From: Sepiola atlantica
Lineage: Eukaryota > Mollusca > Cephalopoda > Sepiida > Sepiolidae
Reading direction: 5' to 3'
DNA: 64,000 bases
Assembly (NCBI GenBank): GCA_963556195.1
Contig: OY744519.1
Location: 37,845,301 to 37,909,300, forward strand
Below the pieces are notes generated by a model. The model worked only from the letters and a program-made list of their open reading frames with translations. It searched no databases and had not been told where the DNA came from. Within the stretch, counting starts at the first letter, position 1, and each line of letters starts with the position of its first letter. This document shows, one piece after another, positions 23,255-32,550 of this stretch. The translations under genes and the position numbers were made by a program.

Positions 23255-23854
23255 ATGTTATCTCAAACTAAATATGCAAAGTATGCGACACGCCAACCAA
23301 GAGGCTGTAACCTTGGGAAAGCATGTAAAGATTTTCACCCGAAAATGTGCAAGGATTCTCTGAGAAGAGGAGAGTGTCTGAACGAATCATGCACTTACAA
23401 CCATGTTAAGGTTACTAGACGCCAACCAATCTCGACTAGGAATGAACAAGCAAGGGAAATTTCACAGCGCAACTCCGTCCCAACCACGAGTCAGGAGTCA
23501 GTTGAGAATTCGTCCCCAGTTATATCCACACCTCGAGAGAATGGAAGAGATACGTGCAATTTTTTAGAAGTGATCCGCCTATTGAAGGCGGAAATCCTCC
23601 ACACTTTGGACCAGAGGATATTGTTGGTGTCGAATCAAATCAACGCACTACACAACCAACAACAAGATGTGCCAACTCCTCGAATGCCAATGCAATTCAC
23701 GTGGCAACAGCCAGCCGAAGTTCCCAATCAAATCCATCAACCAATGTTTATGATTCCGAACCAACAACTCACTCGGCCCAGAATAAATCTGGTGGACTAT
23801 CAAGAATTCCCTCGACCCAGAATGAATTTGGTGAATCCAGTTCACCACTCTTAA
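23255..23854 (+). CDS. LINE ORF1: CCCH zinc-finger nucleic-acid-binding protein
   Basis: A 199-residue protein starting at ATG 23255, directly after an in-frame TGA. ORF1 proteins of this group bind element RNA and form the ribonucleoprotein. Residues 18-28 have C-x5-C-x3-H (CNLGKACKDFH). Residues 32-50 or so have C-x8-C-x4-C-x3-H (CKDSLRRGECLNESCTYNH), then a basic VKVTRR. A possible short coiled coil (EVIRLLKAEILHTLDQRILL) follows at about 106-125, then a Q/P-rich tail. The first finger lacks its leading Cys, and relatives usually carry another finger upstream, so this ORF1 may be N-terminally shortened. The last 95 codons overlap ORF2. The stop is at 23852-23854. Confidence 0.75.
   Translation: MLSQTKYAKYATRQPRGCNLGKACKDFHPKMCKDSLRRGECLNESCTYNHVKVTRRQPISTRNEQAREISQRNSVPTTSQESVENSSPVISTPRENGRDTCNFLEVIRLLKAEILHTLDQRILLVSNQINALHNQQQDVPTPRMPMQFTWQQPAEVPNQIHQPMFMIPNQQLTRPRINLVDYQEFPRPRMNLVNPVHHS
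23560..23619 (+). promoter_or_regulatory. Candidate -1 ribosomal frameshift signal (slippery site and hairpins)
   Basis: T_TTT_TTA at 23560-23566 is in the ORF1 phase (AAT TTT TTA), the classic X_XXY_YYZ heptamer. A 7-nt spacer (GAAGTGA) is followed by TCCGCCT (23574-23580), loop ATTGA and AGGCGGA (23586-23592), a perfect 7-bp stem. A second hairpin, ATCCTC (23594-23599) with GAGGAT (23614-23619), follows at once. Slipping back one base gives AGA at 23566, in frame with ORF2. I could not make a convincing pseudoknot by eye. Function is inferred from the layout only. Confidence 0.65.
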
Positions 23855-26800
23855 ATAACTTTGCTTTTGTAAATATTCAAGGTCTTTGTCCTCAGACCGT
23901 TCCAAGCAAAGTACCGTTTATCAAAAATGAACTTAACAGTGACAATTCTCTTTTTATTGGCTTATCGGAAACTTGGTTAAATTCGCACAGAGATGCTGAA
24001 CTTGAAATAGAAGGTTTTACACTCTTCCGATGCGACACATCAAGAAAAGCCAAAACACGTGGAAGGCACACCGGCGGTGTTGCTCTTTATGTCCGTGATG
24101 ATATTGGATGTTCCTGTAATGTAATTTTTTCTCATGCGTCTGAATGTGTGCAGATGTTATGCCTTTACTCCTCCTATGAAGATTTAGCCATTCTTGTTAC
24201 TTATAGACAACCTGATGACAGCTACCATGGACACCCATCCACACCAAATGATTTTAGTTCTCCTCTTAAAAAAATCAAACATATATTATCAACAATAAAC
24301 CCTGCTCCAGATATCATTGTCGGTGGAGATTTTAATCTCCCTCACGTATCTTGGCCTGATGGACATGCTATTCCAGGAGCATCAAATGCTGAGCGATTGA
24401 TGATAAATTCACTGAACGAATTCTGCAATGAGCTTTTTTTGTCACAGCATGTGCTGTCTCCCACGCACAAAGATGGGAATATCCTTGATCTTGTTTTCAC
24501 CAATAATTCTGATTTGATTCATGAGAGCATCAATGTACCCTTACTGCAAAGCACATCTCACCACAGTCTCATCCAGCTTCAAACAACATATAAAGTTAAA
24601 TATAAAAGTGAGGTATTGAATAATCGTGCACCAAGAACAATGTTCAATGCACTAAACTTTTTCAGCGAGGAAGTCGATTGGACTGCTCTTTCAGAGGAAC
24701 TAAGCCATGCTGATTGGGAAGACTCATTAAGAGACATGGGTGCATCTGCAATGCTGGACACTTTTTATTTAATTGTCTACACTGCCTGCTGCAAGCATGT
24801 GCCATTGCGTAAATCAGAATGCGAGAAAAGAACGCCCAAGGTGGTAAGATACCGTCACTCACTTTCTAAAAGAAGACGGAAGATAAAAAAGCGTCTTTTG
24901 AAAGTGTCATCGCCTGCTGTTATTTCCAAACTGTCCAAGGAATGTTTGGATATTGAAAGGAAACTGCAGAAGTCTTTTGCTGACTCTAACGCTTTTATGG
25001 AGGGAAAGGCTGTCAACTCCATTAAAAGTAATTCAAAATATTTCTTTTCATATGTCAAGAAAAAGTCCAAAGTCAAGACAAAAGTTGGTCCATTGGTGGA
25101 CCAGAATGGTGTTCTTACTGGTAACAGTACTGAGATGGCAGAAATTTTGTCAAAACAATACACAGACGTTTTTAGCAAACCAATGCAAAGCAGTCAAGCT
25201 TCACATAATCGCACTTTTGATATAAGTTCTATACTGTCAACTGTTACTCTAACTGCAGCCGATTTTGAGCTTGCAATTGATGAACTCTCTCCGTCAGCTG
25301 CTGCGGGTCCTGACGGCTTTCCTGCATTACTACTAAAAAACTGCAGGGCCCATTTGGTCCATGCTCTCGTATTTCTATGGACGAAAAGTCTTGAAGAAGA
25401 GGTCGTTCCAAGCAAACTAAAGAATTCTCTTATTACACCCATTCACAAAGGTGGAAGCAAGTCGGTGGCTGCCAATTATAGACCAATAGCTTTGACCTCC
25501 CACCTCATTAAACTTTTTGAGAAAGTCATACGGAAACACATAGTTAGACACATGAATGAAAATAACCTGTTCAATGACAGTCAGCATGGGATGAGATCTG
25601 GAAGATCTTGTTTAAGTCAACTCCTTGAGCAGTTTGACACCATTCTATCAATTCTTGATGATGGCGCTAATGCAGATGTTGTCTACTTAGATTTTGCCAA
25701 AGCTTTTGACAAAGTTGACCACAAAATAGTTCTGCAGAAAATATTTGATCTTGGCATTCGTGGAAGCATCTTCAAATGGATCGAATCCTTCCTGAGTAAT
25801 CGCCTCCAAACAGTTATGGTTGATGGTGCAACCTCGAAGCCACAACCTGTCATTTCTGGAGTTCCCCAGGGAAGTGTATTGGGACCCATAATCTTCCTAA
25901 TCCTTATTGGGGACATTGATGAAGATATCGCCATGTCAATAGTCAGGTCATTCGCCGATGATACAAGGGCCACAAAATCCGTTCGGTCTCCCGAGGATGC
26001 TGTGTTGTTTCAAAAGGATCTCGATCAGATCTACAAATGGACGGAGGACAATAACATGGAGCTAAATGACGTGAAATTTGAGCTTCTCCGCTATGGTAAT
26101 AACGACCAGCTAAAAAGCGAGATATCATACCACACTCCGTCAGGAAAAATGATAAACATAAAGCAAGAAGTGAAGGACCTCGGTGTATCTATGTCTAGTG
26201 ATTGTCTTTTTAGCAATCAAATAAACAAAGTTGTGGAAAAAGCCAAGAACCTCATTGCCTGGATCCTGAGGACATTTAAAACCAGAGAATATCGTGCAAT
26301 GGTCACGCTGTATAAATCCTTGGTCATTCCAGTTTTGGAATACTGTTCTGTCTTGTGGAACCCAAGTAGCCCTAGGCTCATCCAAAAGCTTGAAGCCATT
26401 CAGTGGTCCTTTCTACGGAAAATTCAAGCTGATCGGAACTACTGGTCATGTCTGAAGAAGACAAAAATGTTCTCGCTGCAAAGACGACGTGAAAGGTACC
26501 GGATAATTTACATCTGGAAGATATTGGAAGGAAAGGTACCGAACATTAATGGCCACATTCAAGCCCGAGACAATGAACGCCGCGGGAGGCACTGTATTGT
26601 TCCCTCGCTAAAAACTGGTGGGAAAATACGAACCATTTTTGAAACGAGCTTACCTGTACAGGGGTCACAACTCTTCAATGCCATGCCTAGGTGTATTCGG
26701 GATATAAAAAATGCTGCTGTGGAACAATTTAAGCGCTCTCTTGATGCCTACCTCGCTAATATCCCGGACCAACCCCAAATTGTCGGATACACGGCGTGCA

Positions 26801-26895
26801 GGCAAGCCGACACCAATTCTATCGTGCACATGCAAGCACATGCTGGTGCGGTTCCTTTGTCTCACAGGATCCTCACATCAGCCAGGGCGAGTTGA
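23566..26895 (+). CDS. LINE ORF2: endonuclease-reverse transcriptase (frameshift-dependent)
   Basis: Open frame from 23506 (after TGA at 23503) to the stop at 26893. It makes the nick and copies element RNA at the target (target-primed reverse transcription). Counting from the GTG at 23554: the exo/endo/phosphatase domain is at about 103-345, with FVNIQGLCPQ, SETW (E139), GGDFN (257-261) and SHH (335-337) where SDH is usual. RT is at about 590-810, with AAGPDGFP, NYRPIALTS, VYLDFAKAFD (D713), GVPQGSVLGP (769-778) and FADDT (800-804). A tail with EYCSVLWNP and a terminal FKRSLDAYL follows. The first in-frame AUG is near residue 207, inside the endonuclease, so normal AUG initiation would lose the catalytic N-terminus. 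A -1 shift from ORF1 codon 104 adds 1109 residues. Confidence 0.9.
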   Translation, partial: RSDPPIEGGNPPHFGPEDIVGVESNQRTTQPTTRCANSSNANAIHVATASRSSQSNPSTNVYDSEPTTHSAQNKSGGLSRIPSTQNEFGESSSPLLNNFAFVNIQGLCPQTVPSKVPFIKNELNSDNSLFIGLSETWLNSHRDAELEIEGFTLFRCDTSRKAKTRGRHTGGVALYVRDDIGCSCNVIFSHASECVQMLCLYSSYEDLAILVTYRQPDDSYHGHPSTPNDFSSPLKKIKHILSTINPAPDIIVGGDFNLPHVSWPDGHAIPGASNAERLMINSLNEFCNELFLSQHVLSPTHKDGNILDLVFTNNSDLIHESINVPLLQSTSHHSLIQLQTTYKVKYKSEVLNNRAPRTMFNALNFFSEEVDWTALSEELSHADWEDSLRDMGASAMLDTFYLIVYTACCKHVPLRKSECEKRTPKVVRYRHSLSKRRRKIKKRLLKVSSPAVISKLSKECLDIERKLQKSFADSNAFMEGKAVNSIKSNSKYFFSYVKKKSKVKTKVGPLVDQNGVLTGNSTEMAEILSKQYTDVFSKPMQSSQASHNRTFDISSILSTVTLTAADFELAIDELSPSAAAGPDGFPALLLKNCRAHLVHALVFLWTKSLEEEVVPSKLKNSLITPIHKGGSKSVAANYRPIALTSHLIKLFEKVIRKHIVRHMNENNLFNDSQHGMRSGRSCLSQLLEQFDTILSILDDGANADVVYLDFAKAFDKVDHKIVLQKIFDLGIRGSIFKWIESFLSNRLQTVMVDGATSKPQPVISGVPQGSVLGPIIFLILIGDIDEDIAMSIVRSFADDTRATKSVRSPEDAVLFQKDLDQIYKWTEDNNMELNDVKFELLRYGNNDQLKSEISYHTPSGKMINIKQEVKDLGVSMSSDCLFSNQINKVVEKAKNLIAWILRTFKTREYRAMVTLYKSLVIPVLEYCSVLWNPSSPRLIQKLEAIQWSFLRKIQADRNYWSCLKKTKMFSLQRRRERYRIIYIWKILEGKVPNINGHIQARDNERRGRHCIVPSLKTGGKIRTIFETSLPVQGSQLFNAMPRCIRDIKNAAVEQFKRSLDAYLANIPDQPQIVGYTACRQADTNSIVHMQAHAGAVPLSHRILTSARAS

Positions 26896-26963
26896 ACAAC
26901 CAGCAAGCCTGAACACGCCTGTTCGAAGCACCAGACAAAAAAAAAAATAAATAAAAAAATAAT
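26896..26963 (+). other. LINE 3' UTR and A-rich tail
   Basis: Short 3' UTR after the ORF2 stop, then A12 TAAATAAAAAAATAAT directly abutting the right target duplication. Confidence 0.85.
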
Positions 26964-26974
26964 TAGCGACTACT
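26964..26974 (+). repeat. Right target-site duplication of the intact LINE
   Basis: TAGCGACTACT, identical to 23118-23128. Flanking bases differ outside the 11 bp. Confidence 0.85.
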
Positions 26975-27087
26975 ATTTTTTCTGATTAATAGTTGGAATA
27001 GTGTTTAAGTACGCTATTGAACAAATGCTGTTTATTATTTGAAAGAACATTCAAAACATGTTCAATCAGATTAGTTGAGTTCACAAA

Positions 27088-27165
27088 TATGACGGTGAGT
27101 AAGTTGATAACGACACGGTCTGAAGACCTGGGTATTCCAAGTTCAACTCCAGTCGGTTCCACAGT
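27088..27165 (+). mobile_element. tRNA-like SINE head fragment
   Basis: GTTCAACTCC matches the pol III B box (GTTCNANNCC) at about 27148, preceded at tRNA-like distance by TGAGTAAGTTGAT, a poor A box. GACCTGGG lies where the anticodon arm would be. It abuts the 3' edge of LINE copy C. It cannot be a functional tRNA as read; a SINE remnant is the better guess. Confidence 0.35.
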
Positions 27166-27176
27166 ACCACTTCTTT

Positions 27177-30100
27177 TTGTAGACGTAAAATGCTACTGAG
27201 AATAATAGGTGAAGGTTTGGGAGGGGTCAGACTTAATCAGAAGCTGCGCAGCGAGATGCCTGTTTATATTAGGTGCCAATTTCTACATGTCAGTAACGTC
27301 AGGAAAAAAGGGGCAGAGAGACAGAGATTTCTAGAGTTCAGATGCACGAGGACAGAATCTTTTGGAGTAGAAAGCTCTTGTCGCGTACCAGAGCAGCCAT
27401 CTAATCTACGCACAATCCATTAAAGTACTTGTAAAGCAGGCTCAAAGAAGCAACATTGCGAAGATGAGACATGGGCTGGAGCTTGGTGAATAGTGAAGGA
27501 CCTATCATGTTATCGACTATTTTTGGACCTTGTTTAAGAGGGAGAGATAGTGGATGATGCCCCAGCCTGGATATAGCAACAATACTCCATGCATGGGCTG
27601 ATGGTCGCTTTGTAGATATATATGGTAATATCAGGTGTGAGAAGATGAATGGCACGGTAGAGAGAGCCCACCTTTTGCAGCATCCCTGGCAATGTGTTCA
27701 ATGAATTTATTACAATTCCTGTTATCTGTGAAAGTTAGGACGACGAGTGTGAACGATGAACGCTCAGGCAGGGTGCTATTTGCCGTAGCAATCGGTGGTT
27801 GAAGAGATTACTTATAATTATTGAAAGAAAGTAACTTTGTCTTTCCGGCATTAAAAGTTACTATCCATTTTTGGCCAGATTCCACTACCGACTGGAAGTC
27901 ATTTTCAAAGGATTCAGCCATTGCCCAAGATATGTGCCTGTCGGTTTTTGTCCACATGACGAGAGTAAGCAAACATTCCTATATCAGTCGCAATTACATC
28001 AGGGGGTTCATTTATAAAAATCAGAAAGAGTAGCGCATAAGCATGGAACCCGTGGATACACAAGAATTTGTGTCATGTTGCTTAGAAGAATGTCATTCGA
28101 GGACAACGTAGATTTCGTTTTATTAGAAAGGATCTAATTATATTAAATAGTTATCCAGTAATACCGTACGAGTGCAATTTTAGGAGAACCCCTTTATGCT
28201 ACACCCTGTTAAAGGCCTTGAATATATCGAGCGCTACTGTCCTAGCTTCACCTGTCTTGTCTAGTGTATGGTATATGCGTTCAGAGATTACCGTTAGGAT
28301 ATCTGCAGTGGATCGTGCTTGTCTGAATCCGTATTGATTATCAGAAAGCTGTTTAACATTTACTAGGTGTCTGACAATCACTAGATTGATTAATGATTCA
28401 CAGTTCTAGCAAAGATCGGGTTAGACTGATTGGGTGGTAGTTTAGAGAATCAGTTCTCTCTCTACAATTATTGTAGACTAGTACCACAGATGCAATTTTC
28501 CAACAATCAGGAAAACAGAATTAAACAAGGCATTTGTTGTATAGTTTGGAGACGACAGGACCAGCTCAGCAGAGCATTTCTTAATTACTATTACTGGTAT
28601 AAGATAATGCCCACAAGTGTATGATTTGTCAAGCTTTTTAATGATGTCTCTGACTTGAGATGGAGTGATGACCAGGTTCTAATGTTTAGCTTCAGTCCGC
28701 AGTAGGAATTTAGGGAAGAGGTGGTTTGCCGAGTTCAAAGTAGGGTTTACGTCGAAACGCTGGGAAAGTAGTTCAGACTTCTCAGTTGCCGTGCAAACAA
28801 CAGCGTTGTGATTTGATAGCGGAGGAATTGTCGATTGCCCATTGTTTATCACACTATTGTAGATTTTCCAGAAACCATGAGCACCCTTTTTCTGTGACTG
28901 AATGCGTGTTTTGGTTATTTCTGTATACCTTCTTTTTGCTTCATCTATCACTACTTTGCAATCAATTCTTGCCTCTACAATTGTTGTGTTTCACAGTTGA
29001 CTTATAGCGGCCGAATTTTTGGAATGCATTCTGCCTCTCAGCAATAGCAGCTGCACATACTGACGTGAACCATTGCAGAGAGTGGGGTTTGCTGAATAAT
29101 TTTCGCGTGGAGACATAACCATAAATGCCTGATTTGTCCCATTCGGTTAGCCTATTTGCATATTGATCAGCAGAGAGTGAGAAGGTCACAGCCTATGGAG
29201 TGTCGCTGAGGGATTCAAAATAAGCCTGCTCATAGTATCTCGTCGTTTTAAGCAACGGCTCTTCAGCTTTTGAACGAGTTTTTAAGGTAGTAAGTACCAT
29301 TACCACAACGTGATGATCAGTTTCCGAGTGGGCTATGGGCATTCGCCACACACACCTCAGGTAGTGATGTTAAGAACAGGTCGAGAAGTGAGGCTTGCTC
29401 ATCCGCGCGACTAGGACGGCGGGTCGGAAAAGTGACAACGCGTGAGAGGTCGTGAGCTGCGGAGACATTTAAAGTAGAGTTCCCAAATACATCATCGACG
29501 GTGGAGAATCCGAACCAGTCCCGGTAGGGTGCATTTAAATCGTCATACATGTATTTGGGCATTCGAGTCGGGTGAGAGTGATATATCTAAGCTTTAAGAG
29601 ACAGAGTCAAGCAGTGTACAGCCCTGGGTCGAAGGAGAACGACATATGAAATATAAGTAACTACTTTTGTTATGTAAGGTGAATCTAAAGTACATGTAGG
29701 CTTGGTGATCTGATGTTTACACATGTTCTCTAGTCAAGGGGAGGTTGTTCGTAACATAAACTCCTAGCTCATGCATATGTTTGTCAGAGCCATCACGGTA
29801 GAGTGGATGGTAATCAGTCATGTCAAAGTGATAAGAGAAGATTTAGGAGTGAAGGTTCGTTTCACTTAGTGCTAGGATATTCAGGGAGTTCGCCAGGAGA
29901 AAAGTTTCGACATCGTTAATGTTGGTTCTAAGTCCCCGGACATTTGTGAATGCGAGCTTTGACGGCGGAGGCGAAAATGTGTTTTGATGTGTGTCTGGTT
30001 TACGTTTGGTTTTCTCATTTTTTATATGCATGTTCTTTTAAAGATAGAGTAAGGAGGACATGGTGGGTGCTTATTTGGCGCTAATAAGCTCACACAACCA

Positions 30101-30757
30101 GACTTGGTCCATGGGTGTTGTTTTCGCGGGAAAGGCAACCGGGCATAACTGTAGGGTCCCTTTCTATGCGCGACATGACACGTACAGTAACCCACGATAT
30201 TATGCAACTGTTGACGGAGCAGCCGTCTATAGCGCTACTTAAGAGTTAGGGATCCTAACTACAAGTCGGAAAAAGCAGTCAGACAAGCTGTCTAACATGT
30301 AATCTCTACCTGTCAGAACAAGAGCGACCCAGACTAGTCATGTAGGACTCAGTGACAAAATAATTTCCCCAAGTTGCCCAGATAGAGAGAAAGACAGACG
30401 GCGTTCATTGCTCTAGTCAGGAAACAAGGCCAAGTACTAGGCGTCTTAAAAGAAGTCCTAGTGCTTGTACCTCCCTGGCTAATAGACAGAGAACGAGTGC
30501 AGTGGCCTAGCGATAGGCAGAGCTCATCTACTCATTAAGCAATTATAGGTTGGACAACCCTATACTTTGTTCGACATTCAAGCTCTAAGAAGGTTGTCGA
30601 CTAAGACTAAACAGGCCTCTCTCCCCAACTGTTTGCTACCTAGACGTAAGTGGTTAGTAGCAAAGTTTTATTGGCAGAGTTTTCTTTCTCTTAGATGGAT
30701 GACTTGACAAGGTCTACGAGTCAAACACTAGTCGGGTATGTCCGAGCCTCCGCAGGT
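27177..30757 (-). mobile_element. LINE copy C (Jockey-type), nearly full length
   Basis: The longest of the four minus-strand copies. The 5' end near plus 30757 shares ACTAGTCGGGTATNTCCGAG with copies A and D. A non-coding 5' region of about 0.7 kb precedes the endonuclease (about 30030-29200), then the linker, RT (about 28900-27800) and tail (to about 27200). The 3' end begins at GTAGACGTAA, without the GGCAGGCCGC segment that copies A and B have. The single recognisable long ORF and lack of an identifiable ORF1 are notable, but decay may hide an ORF1. Confidence 0.8.
27401..30031 (-). pseudogene. LINE copy C endonuclease-RT pseudogene
   Basis: Fragments in order on the minus strand: SKLAFTNVRGLRTNINDVET and LALSETNLHS (30031-29843); DLNAPYRDWFGFSTVDDV and FPTRRPSRADEQASLLDLF (29562-29317); the linker with RYTEITKTRIQSQK (28951-28679); RT motif 2 and A, SDNQYGFRQARSTADILTVI and VALDIFKAFNRV (28381-28199; D of motif A retained, second D changed to N); and the tail with MIGPSLFTKLQPMSHLRNVA (27655-27401). 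Sequence corresponding to the FADD box is lost near 27960-27990, so this copy cannot be active. Confidence 0.75.
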
Positions 30758-30786
30758 AAACAAATATTTCCATCCGCATATGCACA

Positions 30787-30787
30787 C

Positions 30788-30839
<52 letters not shown>

Positions 30840-30848
30840 GTCTATCTA

Positions 30849-30940
<92 letters not shown>
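30787..30940. repeat. (TCTA)n-(TC)n-(TA)n compound microsatellite
   Basis: TCTATCTA to about 30850, TC to about 30882, then TA to 30940. Lies about 30 bp from the 5' end of LINE copy C. Confidence 0.95.
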
Positions 30941-30943
<3 letters not shown>

Positions 30944-31940
30944 ATGTTGGCAACCAAACTCGTGGTTCTTCCCGTAAGGACCCGATGTCTTTCCAGAAAA
31001 ATGTCTAACCAGAATAACATCGGAGAAACTAATGCCAACACCAGATTCATCTGATTCACACGAAAAAAAGTAGTTTAAAGAAAAAATGAGTAAACAAACC
31101 AGCGGGTTGTCGTGTCTTGGTAAGATAGAATTAAAGCATATCTACGTAGGTTTATAGTTAAATATCTACATAAGGAAATATATCGTAAAAGATATCGTGT
31201 TGGATCCAAACTACAATTTTTGTAGTGGCCATTAAAAATACTGTATCAATAACGTATTAAATTCTGAGATTTAGCAATAATACAGTGAACACGTTTTATA
31301 AAGTACACTTTTGTGAGTTTACCGATGAAACGATACACAATACACCTTGCCATTGTGACTGAAATACCTGAGAACTTTCAAGAATGTAATTCTATCATCC
31401 TGGGAACCTTATTTAAGTTTTCTTTTTAAGTAAAGTTGTTCTAAAAACGTTTGAGCGTTCAATACGTATCCCGTTTTTCTAAAGATAATCGAATGTTCAA
31501 ACATGTTTCTGTATACGAAGATCATTAAGTAATTTATATAAAAATTGTTTTAGTTATTGAAAGCTATTTTTAGAAATATTAGCTTTTTTAATGAATGCTT
31601 TCAGAGAAGTTAAAAGTTGGAGACGCCATATTAATATTTAAGTTGGTGTCTATGTATTTTTCGTTAAATGATAGTCTATTATTACAGAACATGAAAGTAG
31701 CCAGCTAACTATAGCACCGTAGATGTCGACTGAATGATCTTTATAGGGATCAACTTGTATTTTGTTTAATGTGTGAAATATGAGAGAAAAGAATTAAAAA
31801 ACTAAAACATTGATAGGCAGTACGGTAAAATGATGATGAAGTATTATTCCGGTGTTTCATGCATGAGTTTTAGGAGTTTTTCTTATGTATGAGTGAAAGT
31901 TACTGCTCTAAGTATGTTTATTTAGGGTATGTATGGTAGG
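30941..31940. other. Unannotated AT-rich region
   Basis: No gene, RNA or repeat that I recognise. Confidence 0.45.
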
Positions 31941-31944
31941 ATAT

Positions 31945-32060
31945 AATGTAGGAAATCATATAAACGGATCAAAATGATTGTTAATATCTGGAAACAAGTA
32001 TTAGTTCATGGCATGAAATCTGATTGTGTTGAAATTGTGTGTAGTGCCTATGTTTTGTCT
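31945..32060 (+). repeat. Dispersed repeat, copy 1 of 2
   Basis: Matches 39763-39880 in the same orientation: AAACGGATCAAAATGATTG, TTAGTTCATGGCATGAA, TGATTGTGTTGAAAT and a GTGCCTATGTTTTGT block. Family unknown. Confidence 0.55.
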
Positions 32061-32186
32061 ATAGAAATATAGGATTCCTTAATATAATAGATATATACAT
32101 GAATATACATGTATATATTATATGAAGTGATCTTAATCTTTATCTTGTTATAGAACATTATAGAAAAAAAGACTTATACATGTATG

Positions 32187-32458
32187 ATACGTCACAATCA
32201 CGTTAGATCACCAAAGTTAAGTGCCGTTTAGTCTGGGCAGTACTAAATGGGTGACCATTTGGGAATACCAGGTGCTGTATGTGCTCTTTGCTTATCTCGG
32301 CATTGTTTTCAGTCGTCTTGAATTGGTTGCCATTTGAATCAAGCAATAGCGATTCAGAAGAGGTGTCGTTAGACATTGTGCAACACTTGCTTTAAAATAA
32401 GACGAGTAGCCATCCCCTGTCCATAGTCTCTCTTGACTGAACGGAGGGCTTATAATTT
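32187..32458 (+). mobile_element. 5S-derived SINE, plus copy
   Basis: The head (about 32187-32285) aligns well with eukaryotic 5S rRNA: GATCACCAAAGTTAAG at the A-box/intermediate region and ATGGGTGACCATTTGGGAAT then ACCAGGTGCTGTA over box C and the 3' stem. The body (about 32286-32450) is not 5S and matches the minus copy at 20397-20600. A TTTTTTT run follows at 32458. 5S-headed SINEs (SINE3 class) use the internal 5S promoter and borrow LINE enzymes; the partner LINE is not evident. A bare 5S pseudogene is excluded by the shared body. Confidence 0.75.
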
Positions 32459-32498
32459 TTTTGATACATGTGTATATTTCTATTTACATAAATAGTTA

Positions 32499-32500
32499 TA

Positions 32501-32548
<48 letters not shown>
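32499..32548. repeat. (TA)n microsatellite
   Basis: TA run with one ACA interruption, just downstream of the SINE. Confidence 0.95.

Positions 32549-32549
<1 letters not shown>

Positions 32550-32550
<1 letters not shown>

Larger units (their letters stand above)
23129..26963 (+). mobile_element. Apparently intact non-LTR retrotransposon (CR1/Jockey group)
   Basis: A 3.8-kb element lies between two perfect copies of TAGCGACTACT. It has a short 5' UTR (about 126 bp), ORF1 with CCCH-type zinc fingers, ORF2 with endonuclease and reverse transcriptase in the -1 frame, a 3' UTR of about 45 bp, and an A-rich tail (from 26938) ending at the right duplication. The uninterrupted ORF2 and perfect duplication suggest recent insertion. 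Clade assignment (CR1/Jockey group rather than L1) rests on the FADDT palm box, the endonuclease type and the zinc-finger ORF1. It is unrelated to LINE copies A-D beyond that group. Confidence 0.9.

Noticed and set aside
32187..32285. Functional 5S rRNA gene
   Set aside because: The 5' third is poorly matched, several conserved positions differ, and it is fused to a SINE body that also occurs at 20.4 kb.
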